Below, piece after piece: positions 56,201 through 64,000 of a stretch of 64,000 nucleotides of DNA. A program made the translations under genes and the position numbers. Numbering within the stretch: the stretch's first letter is position 1; the number at the start of each line of letters is the position of its first letter. The notes under the pieces are model-generated. The model made no database searches, was not told where the DNA came from, and was given only the letters and a program-made list of their open reading frames with translations. Source of the stretch: Hemibagrus wyckioides (Eukaryota > Chordata > Actinopteri > Siluriformes > Bagridae); assembly GCF_019097595.1 (NCBI RefSeq), contig NC_080710.1, positions 6,717,780 to 6,781,779 of the forward strand, read 5' to 3'.

Positions 56201-57502
56201 AGGACCAGCCTGCCACAGCATGGATATCACACGCAATACTTCTAGTGGAGTGAGTCCTAAAACCTAGGGGCAAGACAGGCTGCATGCTCTGTTGGTCTGG
56301 GCAATAGCTAGTGCACAAGTGCTGCTTGGAGACCAGATTGCCTTTGTTGCCACCAAAGCAGATGACGAGAGAAGAGCACTTATTCCATGAGCTCGAACAG
56401 TGGACATAGGCCCTAAGGACCTGGACCGGGCACAGCAGGTGCAGCTTCTCCTGCTCTGCCAACTCATTGGTTTAGAGGCCTGTAAACAACCAGTCATCAT
56501 GGGCACTTTGGGAATGTGTCCTGCCCTGGGATGCAAAATAGTAATAGCAATAACAGCCTGGTCTCTACCCAGATCTGCTGCATCAACTTGAACAGAGGAT
56601 AGGAAAGCAGACCACCTGAAGATTGATGTAGAAAACCACCATGGTGTTGTCTGTATGGACTAACACATGGTTGCCCCTTGAGTTGAGAAAGTGGGAGAAA
56701 GTGTTTCAATGTCAGAAACACAGACCGCATCTCCAGGCAATTTATGTGCCATGTGAGACAATGGCCTTCGCAAATGTCCCTAGAGGGGCAGCCGTCTAGG
56801 ATTGAGCCCCAGCCCGTGAGGGAAGCATCTGTTAAAAGAGTCTTGTGATGGCTTATATGAAAATATGCGTCGAGAGGGAACCACTGGTATACTAACAACT
56901 GGACATCAAAAGAGATCATCAAACAGGAGCCCATCGGTCAAGTGATGTGGAGAGTGCCAAAGCTTGGGCTTGCCTTGCTGCTTCTGGAATAGCTCACTAA
57001 CTGCATTTTGTTGCCTTGTAACCATGTGCAATGACAATAAAGTTTAATCTAATCTAATGTAATTTTATCTTTATAGATAATGAGCTTAAAATGTTAGCAG
57101 CATAATGAATTCAGAAGTCTATAGAAACATTATGCCTGCCAAATTACAGGGAAATGCATCCAATCTATTTAGAAGGAACATCAGGCATCAAAACACACTT
57201 CAAACAAAGAACTTCATCAGGGGAAAAGGCGCAACCTTTTAGACTGGCCAAGCCAATCACTATGCAGTATCACATGAAGAGACTGAAACACAAAAAAAAT
57301 CTGCAACAATTTAGTGATGTAAGTGGGTCAATGGCTTAATGCTGTTATTGCAAGTAAAGGATTGGCAACCAAACATTAAGTATTATTTATTTTAAGAATG
57401 TCTGTTCCTTTCTCACCTAAAAATTGGCCTTGAAACTGTATAGAAACACTTAGAAGTGGTATTCTTATATTGCTTGACTTTATAAAGGAATACATAGGTA
57501 TT

Positions 57503-57543
<41 letters not shown>

Positions 57544-58116
57544 ATACACACACTGATTTGGCATAACATTATGACCACTGACAGGTGAAGTGAATAACAC
57601 TGATTATTTCCTCATCATGGCACCTTTTAGTGGGTGGGATATATTAGGCAGCAAGTGAACATTTTACCCTCAAAGTTGATGTGTTAGAAGCACAGAAAAT
57701 GGGCAAGCGTAAGGATTTAAGAAAGTCTGCCAAATTATCATGGCTAGACGACTGGATCAGATCAGTGTTCCCAGTCTGCAGTGGTCAGTACCTATCAAAA
57801 GTGGTGCATAGCATCACTATGGGAAGAAGGCAAGCCGACAGAGGCAGTGTCATGCTTTGGGAATGTTCTGCTGGGAAACCTTGGGTCCTGCCATCCACGT
57901 GGATGTTATTTTGACACATACCACCTACCTAAGCAATGTTGCAGACCATGTACACCCTTTCATGGAAACGGTATTCCCTGATGGCTTTGGCCTCTTTCAG
58001 CAGGATAAGGTGCCATGCCACAAAGCAAAAATGGTTCAGGAATCATTTCATGAGCACAACAATGAGTTTGAGGTGTTGCCTTGACCTCCAAATTCCCCAG
58101 ATCTCAATCCATTTGA

Positions 58117-58180
<64 letters not shown>

Positions 58181-60675
58181 CTAGACAAATATATATACAG
58201 TATCTTACAAAAGTGAGTACACCCCTCACATTTTTGTAAATATTTTATTTTATTTTTTTTTCATGTGACAACACTGAAGAAATAACACTCTGCTACAATG
58301 TAAAGTAGTGAGTATACAGCCTGTATAACAGTGTAAATTTGTTGTCCCCTCAAAATAACTCAACACACAGCTATTAATTTCTAAACTGTTGCCAACAAAA
58401 GTGAATACACCCCTAAGTGGAAATGTCCAAATTGGGCCCAAAGTGTCAATATTTTGTGTGGCCACCATTATTTTCCAGCACTGCCTTAACCCTCTTGGGC
58501 ATGGAGTTCACCAGAGCTTCACAGGTTGCCACTGGAGTCCTCTTCCACTCCTCCATGATGACATCACAGAGCTGGTAGACCTTGTGCTCCCCCACCTTCC
58601 GTTTGAGGATGCCCCACAGATGCTCAATAGGGTTTAGGTCTGGAGACATGCTTGGCCAGTCCATCACCAAGGCAGTGGTCGTCTTGGAGGTGTGTTTGGG
58701 GTCGTTATCATGTTGGAATACTGCCCTGCGGCCCAGTCTCCGAAGGGAGGGGATCATGCTCTGCTTCAGTATATCACAGTACATATTGGTATTCATGGTT
58801 CCCTCAATGAACTGTAGCTCCCCAGTGCCGGCAGCACTCATGCAGGCCCAGACCATGACACTCTCACCACCATGCTTGACTGTAGGCAAGACACACTTGT
58901 CTTTGTACTCCTCACCTGGTTGCCGCCACACACGCTTGACACCATCTGAACCAAATAAGTTTATCTTGGTCTCATCGGACCACAGGACATGGTTCCAGTA
59001 ATCCATGTCCTTAGTCTGCTTATCTTCAGCAAACTGTATGTGGGCTTTCTTGTGCATCATCTTCTGGAACGACAGCCACACAGACCAATTTGATGCAGTG
59101 TGCGGCGTATGGTCTGAGCACTGACAGGCTGACCCCCCACCCCTTCAACCTCTGCAACAATGTATATATATATATAATATGTAAATATATATGTAATATA
59201 TATAGCTAGACAACTGGGTCAGAACATTTCCAAAACAGCACTACCTAAGAAAAGTGGTCAGAGGAAGGACGACTGGTGAACCAGTGACAGGTTCACAAAC
59301 ACCCAACGTTTTTATACAACAATGCTTTTGTCTACTGTATATTCAATTAAGGAAATAATTTCCAAGATCCTAGAAAAGGTTGTAGCACAGCAATTATGCT
59401 CATACCTACATAGGATTAACAACCATGAAATGTTCCAGTCAGGATATAGGCTTCATTACAGCACAGAGACAGCACTTGTTAAAGTGGGAAATGACCTACT
59501 AATGGCCACTGATCAGGGTTGAATCTCCATACTATTGTTGCTTGACTTAGTTACACTATTCTAATAAATCCTTAAATTGTTATGTTGATGACACACAGTT
59601 GTATGTTTCAATAAAGCCAAATGACAGTCAACAGCTTAGTAAAAAATGTGTAAAGGACAAGTGGATGCTTATTAACTTCGGCCTACTTCATTCTGACAAG
59701 ATAAAAGTGCTTGTAGTAGGACCACATATACTCAGAAGAGATAATTTTGGTGTGATTATTGGTACAGAATGAAAGACATCAGTCTTTCATTTAAAGCTCA
59801 TGAGGATAATATACAATGCAAAATTTGACTGGGAGCCAGAAATACTGCCAAGATATTATGTTGTGAGCAGTGATGAGGATGTAAAGGGAGAAGGCTAAAG
59901 CATGCAAGGGAGAGGTGGGAACCAGTCAGCGAGAGCTGAGCTGAACTGTGCATGTCATGGAAAACTAAACATTCAACATACTTGTAAATTAAAGACATAC
60001 TATGTAGACTTCAGGCTAAATTAAAAATTTAGTTTATATCTTACAAGTCTTACAAGTTTTTGTGCCCACTGTATAGTGATTTCCCATGTGAAAATTTAAA
60101 CCATGAGACAGAAATTTCAAAGCATGATTTCATTCTCTGAGCATCATCAAATTGTTTACTAAAGCTGATACTTTGAGGTTCCAAACCAAACAGAAAGAAA
60201 AGGCAAAAAATTATAGGCCAATATCAAACCCAAATTTTATTTGCAGAGATCTTGGATTTCTTCAGGACAGATGTGTGTGTGTAATGCACTGGCATAGACT
60301 GGCATTCCATCCATATTGTATCTACGACTTTTAGCTCAGTTTGATTATATTTTAACCAATAGGAAGCAACAATCTATTATACAATTAGACTATTCATACA
60401 ATAAAATATTTTATTTCTCACCAATAATAATTCTTTGAAAATGAATACTGTTATAATATACTATCTGTGAGAATACTGTGAAAATTTTAAAATCTACCAT
60501 AAAATAAATTTCTATCCACACCACCTACTACTACTACTACAACTACTGCATGTTATATTGGGTATGCTTCTTACAGTTGCCTTGTTTTGAAGCATAAACA
60601 ATGAGCAATGAGGGGTGTTCCCAGAAAATTTCTTTTAATTTTTCTTACCTTCATCCCCAGATCCTGAACTGCTAT
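51296..60675 (-). CDS. tmeff1: Tomoregulin-1 (TMEFF1), last seven exons, 5'-partial
   Basis: Minus-strand exons, 5' to 3': 60649-60675, 55451-55550, 53016-53164, 52239-52289, 51773-51887, 51508-51669, 51296-51368 (TAG at 51296). All have AG/GT borders and matching phases. The product is a type I membrane protein of the neural/epithelial surface. Visible parts: an acidic Ser/Gly linker with [14 protein letters not shown] (start of follistatin module 2) and its Kazal part ([33 protein letters not shown]). The EGF module follows, with six cysteines ([15 protein letters not shown] to [13 protein letters not shown]). Next are the juxtamembrane [14 protein letters not shown], one helix ([20 protein letters not shown]) and the tail [29 protein letters not shown] distinguishes TMEFF1 from TMEFF2. 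Signal peptide and follistatin module 1 are right of the window. The donor after 51508 is the unusual GTTCGT. The paralogue (a/b) is undetermined. Confidence 0.93.
52025..52225 (+). mobile_element. tRNA-derived SINE in a tmeff1 intron
   Basis: B-box-like 'gtgagtttgaatcccagg', then 'aagctgccactgctgggcac' and 'cccttaatcctcaattgctc', and the conserved 3' tail 'actctggataagggcgtttg' ccaaatgcc. It is antisense to tmeff1, and its tail ends about 12 bp from the splice donor of exon 52239-52289. Confidence 0.8.
53189..53253. repeat. (AAT)n microsatellite
   Basis: About 21 AAT units, 24 bp upstream (minus strand) of the Kazal exon 53016-53164. The long Leu, Tyr and Asn runs in overlapping frames come from this repeat. 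Confidence 0.95.
53690..55050 (-). other. Unassigned intronic segment with coding-like minus frames
   Basis: Several adjacent minus-strand frames, for example [20 protein letters not shown] then [12 protein letters not shown] near 54640-54800, look like decayed coding DNA and not simple repeat. They match nothing I recognise. It lies in the tmeff1 intron between exons 53016-53164 and 55451-55550. Confidence 0.3.
55777..57310 (+). mobile_element. Tc1 relic split by a DIRS-type retroelement
   Basis: 55777-55895 encodes a Tc1 N-terminus: [20 protein letters not shown], then [15 protein letters not shown]. 57120-57310 encodes the C-terminal side: [18 protein letters not shown]-like text, and a worn WPSQSP-like box before HMKRLK. 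The middle is replaced by the antisense DIRS relic (55900-56990) and a short LINE-like tail at 56990-57060 ('gcaatgacaataaagtttaa', tctaatctaatg). No intact frame. Confidence 0.6.
55900..56990 (-). mobile_element. DIRS-like tyrosine-recombinase retroelement relic
   Basis: Minus strand, 5' to 3': an RNase H-like block at about 56560-56934 with [16 protein letters not shown], then [20 protein letters not shown]; then a tyrosine-recombinase block at 56130-56462 with [39 protein letters not shown]. The order RNase H then recombinase, and the HSTR...WSSPH...RFY signature with the R, H and Y of the active site, mark a DIRS1-group element, which integrates with a recombinase in place of a DDE integrase. 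Frames are broken; the RT core is absent. The low-coordinate end ('tacgtaacctggtatcgttc' region) resembles DIRS terminal DNA. It lies in the 5.1-kb tmeff1 intron. Confidence 0.75.
57504..57543. repeat. (CTAT)n microsatellite
   Basis: Ten CTAT units directly before a Tc1 copy. Confidence 0.95.
57551..58118 (+). mobile_element. Tc1 family-A copy, 3'-truncated at an AT repeat
   Basis: The left end cactgatttggcataacatt then atgaccac matches 18133. The relics [45 protein letters not shown] and [12 protein letters not shown] cover the catalytic core in broken frames. The copy stops at 'caatccatttgagcat', where the AT tract starts, so the right end is lost. Confidence 0.75.
58119..58180. repeat. 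(AT)n tract
   Basis: About 31 AT units between two Tc1 copies. Confidence 0.97.
58198..59160 (-). mobile_element. Tc1 transposon, truncated at its 5' (high-coordinate) side
   Basis: The left end cagtatcttacaaaagtgag follows TA at 58196-58197. The transposase pseudogene reads leftward from 59160. The right terminal repeat and the transposase N-terminus are missing; the element stops at an AT repeat at about 59160. Confidence 0.8.
58446..59160 (-). pseudogene. Tc1 transposase pseudogene, long open frame
   Basis: 58446-59081 is open for over 200 codons: [14 protein letters not shown] (D), [31 protein letters not shown] (D), [16 protein letters not shown] (E), ending GGHTKY. Only 27 residues separate the second D from E in place of 34, so about seven residues have been deleted in frame. 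A frameshift near 59060 separates it from [16 protein letters not shown]. The N-terminal DNA-binding part is gone. Confidence 0.88.
59200..59310 (+). mobile_element. Tc1 family-A fragment
   Basis: 'gctagacaactgggtcagaa', aagtggtcagaggaaggacg and 'gtgaaccagtgacaggttca' match 18330-18450. Confidence 0.55.
59345..59860 (+). mobile_element. L2-like LINE reverse-transcriptase fragment, sense
   Basis: The plus strand encodes [36 protein letters not shown] and [10 protein letters not shown], then after a deletion [17 protein letters not shown] (the YxDD catalytic box) and [10 protein letters not shown]. Stops break it. It is the same family as 29095-34400 and lies in a tmeff1 intron. Confidence 0.75.
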
Positions 60676-60699
60676 CTGCAAACAACAAATATATGGTTA

Positions 60700-61630
60700 T
60701 CACTTTTCTGTACTCTTTCAAATGCTCAATATAAAAGCAGAAATAAATAAATGTGAATTTTGTATTAAGACAGAATTATTTTGAAGTACACCTACAAATG
60801 CAGGGATGCTACAGGATTCCCAAAAGTCTCTATACAAAGGGGAAATTAACACTTTTCAGCAAAATGTCTAACAAACCTTTCCAAGCTTAGTTTATATTAC
60901 ATATTTTCTTCAGATAGACTTTAAGAATTCCTTTAGCAAAAGAAGAATGTAGTGAAATCATTCAAATAGGTGGATCAGGTAGCTGTCAAAAGGTTGTGGC
61001 TTTAACCGGAAACAGACTGGAATGAAGTTAAGACACTTCCTGTGACATACAATAGCTCCAGTTTTCGAATCGTTTGTCAGTGTCAGTGTTTAAATTATAC
61101 CTGTTATTTACTTTTCTTAGAATACTTTTGTGCTGCTTTTCATTTGTTGTAATTTGACTTTTCTGTTACAGTTAAAAAAAGAAAAAACATGCTAAAAGTT
61201 TTGCTTTTGCTCTTTAATCTGGACTAAAACCAACTCAGAAAAGATAACTAGCAATTAGTTAAGAATGTTCATTATTGATTATTAGTGAATTTGAAACATT
61301 TGTTAACTTTATACATTTATTGTGTATTGTTTTATTTATATTTAATTGGATTTAATTTGTATTTGCTCAAAGTTCATTTTGTTATTAAGTTTTTAAACTT
61401 GTTATTAAGAAAACAACTCTTGATACTTAAGACCTGATACTTAAAATCACTGAATTAAAGAGGGTGTATTTTCTTTTTCACATGACCTTACAGTCACATT
61501 TCCACAGTTTGAATCTGTCTCAGACTACTACTACATCTTATTTAAAATGTGTTGTAGACATAATACATGCATTTTGCCATGTTATCATGCTAAACATACA
61601 TTTACATCTGGTACTGCAAAGAGGTCAATA
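60700..61630. other. tmeff1 intron, nothing recognised
   Basis: AT-rich DNA upstream (minus strand) of the 27-bp exon at 60649-60675. No exon for the first follistatin module is present here. Confidence 0.5.
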
Positions 61631-61639
61631 TCAATAGTC

Positions 61640-62965
61640 TCCCAGAATTATCACTCATGATTGGATACCCATCTGATTCCAAAAAACTTTCATCAGAGAA
61701 CTGATTACTTAGAGTCAAAGTTTCAATACACCCTAGACAATGTAGCTCCACTGAGAACAAAAATAATTAGAGAGAAAAAACTAGCACCCTTGTATAATGA
61801 TCACACAAACCTTAACTCACACAAATCACACAAAGCTTAACTAATTTTGCATTGATCATAAACTACTACTGCTGACCTATAAAGCACTGAAAGGTCTTGT
61901 GCTGCAGTACCTGAGCAAACTTTTGTTTTTTATGATCCACCATGTCTACATTGATGTAAAACTGCAGGTTATTTGTTGGTACCTCAAGTAGTAAAGGCTA
62001 CAGCAGGGGGCAGAGCTTATTCTTTCAAATCCCCACAGATACAGAACAGCCTTCAGGATAGTGTTTGATTCAGATTCTTGAAGTCCAAGCTGAAAACACA
62101 TTTGTTAATTCAAGGCTTTTATGATTTTTTTTCTCATGTGGAGTAGATCTGAAGGGTTCATAAGCATAGAATGTTTTGGTGAACTGGGATTTTTGAATAT
62201 TGTTGCCCCCCACAATCTTGCACATTCACTGAGTTTTGTTGACTTAGGAGTGGCTGGCCGCTTTATTTCTCATGCCTGTATCATTTTTAGTTATGCTGTC
62301 ATAGTTAGTCTTGCTGGAGTCCCTGCTTACACTCTGCACACAACGTACCTTGTCCTTAATGTCTGGTAACAAGCATACTTAATATTCTGTCTCTCTGTCT
62401 GTCAAGCTACACATGCTACTTCTCATATTTGACCACTTCTGATCTCTGGACCTGCCTGATCCACCTTAATGGCCGTCTTATGGTTCGAGTCTAACTGCTT
62501 GGGGCTGCTCGCTTACCCTATGAGGACAACCTAAAGCTACATGGCACTGCTGTGAATAGTCCCACTTTAAAGTCTGTGGAGGCGGATTTGAGCTACTGTA
62601 TGCCTCAGTCAGTTTTACGCTCAGTCTCCTAATAGCACTTTACTATATAGTGCACAGTTATAGGAAGAAAATTATTTATATTCAGACTCTCCAGTGTCAC
62701 CTAGATGAGAATGGGTTCCCTTTTGAGTCTCGTTCCTCTCAAAGTCTCTTCCTCATTTTTCCTTGCCACCATTGCTCATGTTTCTGTACTTCTGAAAAGC
62801 TGTGTTAAACATTGATTGTTGAAAGCACTAGCCAAATAAATTGAATGATCTGTGATATTTGAAACTTTATCATTTTTATTCTAATTTTTTTATTCCTATA
62901 AAGCTGCTTTGTGACATTGTCCATTGTTAAAAGCACAATATACAAATAAAATTTAACTGAATTGT
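61640..62965 (+). mobile_element. L2-like LINE 3' part, sense
   Basis: It starts with linker text FQYTLDNVAPLRTKIIREKK in broken frames. An internal deletion leads to the C-terminal area ('acagaacagccttcaggata', aaacacatttgttaattcaa), then a 3' UTR with 'ttcctctcaaagtctcttcc' and 'tttttccttgccaccattgc' and a worn aattgaa tail. It lies in a tmeff1 intron. Confidence 0.7.
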
Positions 62966-62969
62966 TAGA

Positions 62970-64000
62970 TTGTTTTGTGCTTTTACTTAAAGAAACACAT
63001 AAAAACAAAATTCACAATGGTTAGTTGAAGATTGTGTAATGGTTTTTCTATAAAAAAAAGGGATGTATGTTTATGAATATTCATAGATTCATTTTACCAT
63101 TTTGTGGTGTAATGTGATATTCCACATTTTCTTTATTTCAGAAATAACAGTAAAATTCATTTGACTTTTGAATTTTATGTTGATGAATTTTGGTGCAAAT
63201 AGATTAAAATGGGAGTGCCATAATAGTGTCACCTATTGAATAGGTCTTTAAAGTTATATGAATTGAGAATAGACTCTGATGAATCTACGAGAATCTGCAC
63301 ACATGCCTACCGCACATGTGCTTGATACACAATGCACAACCAATTCAAATTCAAATAGGAAACACTATCCATTTAAAATAATTGCAAGGATTTTTTGGCA
63401 CCAAACTAACATTTTAATGTCACATATGAGACAGGAATCGACCTCAATAAAGTTGGTTCAGCAAAACATAAACACTGTTGTTTCATGTGCAATTATTTAC
63501 AGACAACAGCCTTTAATATTTTTTAATCGGCATAATACCAATTTAATAATGTGTGGTATGTTATGTTTTTGTCTTTTTGGCTCAAAAAAGGGTTTTTTGA
63601 TTTGTTGAAAAAAATGTAAAACTCGTTAAAAAAAGGTAAATTAATACACAAGCAGTTGAACACACTTTGTTGGGTTGTTATGGTAATAACAGTATAGCAG
63701 GCTCTTTACTTACTTTACTACTCCAGTAGTGTTCTAATCATTTTGTCATCTTGTCCCTAAAAAGAAACAATCCTAACTAAAATGCCATCACTTTCTGTTT
63801 GTCAGCTACATGTCATGTGTGGACTTTTTATCAGACTTTTCTTATAATGCTGTGATTTATATTTGGCGATGATTATACAATGTTTGAAGAAGAAAAAGGG
63901 ATAAAAATGTTTCTGAAAAAAAAAATGTACAAGATTTCTTTCAAATTTGTTTGTTATACCACCACCTAGAGGTGAATTTACACAAAGCTTTTTGGAGGCA
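62970..64000. other. Right edge of the window, nothing recognised
   Basis: AT-rich DNA presumed to be tmeff1 intron, because the remaining 5' exons have not appeared. No repeat ends or coding motifs were recognised. Confidence 0.45.

Overview
The window is vertebrate nuclear DNA, almost certainly from a teleost fish. It is AT-rich, its genes are split by GT-AG introns, and it is crowded with Tc1/mariner transposons, L2-like LINEs and tRNA-derived SINEs of the kinds common in bony fish. The mix of repeat families suggests a catfish-like (siluriform) genome, but that is an inference and not proven here. No bacterial, organellar or RNA genes were seen.

Three protein-coding genes are supported. 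(1) 469-19661, plus strand: rmc1 (the human C18orf8/Mic1 orthologue), 19 exons down to the stop codon. Only the first exon, about 34 codons, lies left of the window. (2) 44118-47244, minus strand: a complete two-exon cavin-4 (murc) gene. (3) 51296-60675, minus strand: the last seven exons of tmeff1 (tomoregulin-1): the second follistatin/Kazal module, the EGF module, the transmembrane helix and the cytoplasmic tail. Its 5' part lies right of the window. tmeff1 followed by cavin4 in the same orientation matches human 9q31. rmc1 is on another chromosome in human (18q11), so its convergent placement here is fish-specific or lineage-specific synteny.

The 24 kb between rmc1 and cavin4 (19.7-44.1 kb) contains no recognisable host gene. 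It is a transposon graveyard: L2-like LINE fragments in both orientations, Rex1/L2-type 3' ends, several Tc1 families, SINEs and microsatellites. The best-preserved element is a Tc1 transposon at 30564-31811 with both inverted ends and an uninterrupted 343-residue transposase carrying an intact DD34E triad. It and a second, damaged Tc1 lie 30 bp apart inside an older LINE.

The introns are also full of elements. Those of rmc1 hold a Sleeping-Beauty-like Tc1 pseudogene, internally deleted Tc1 copies with TA duplications, a SINE nested in a Tc1 relic, and MITEs. Those of tmeff1 hold a DIRS-type tyrosine-recombinase retroelement relic inside a Tc1 relic, further Tc1 pseudogenes and two LINE fragments. 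Several perfect or near-perfect palindromes, including one of 172 bp without a spacer, sit in and near cavin4 and in the intergenic region; I cannot assign them to a known element. I found no convincing new multi-gene system. The most notable items are the intact transposase, the palindrome cluster and the nested DIRS relic.
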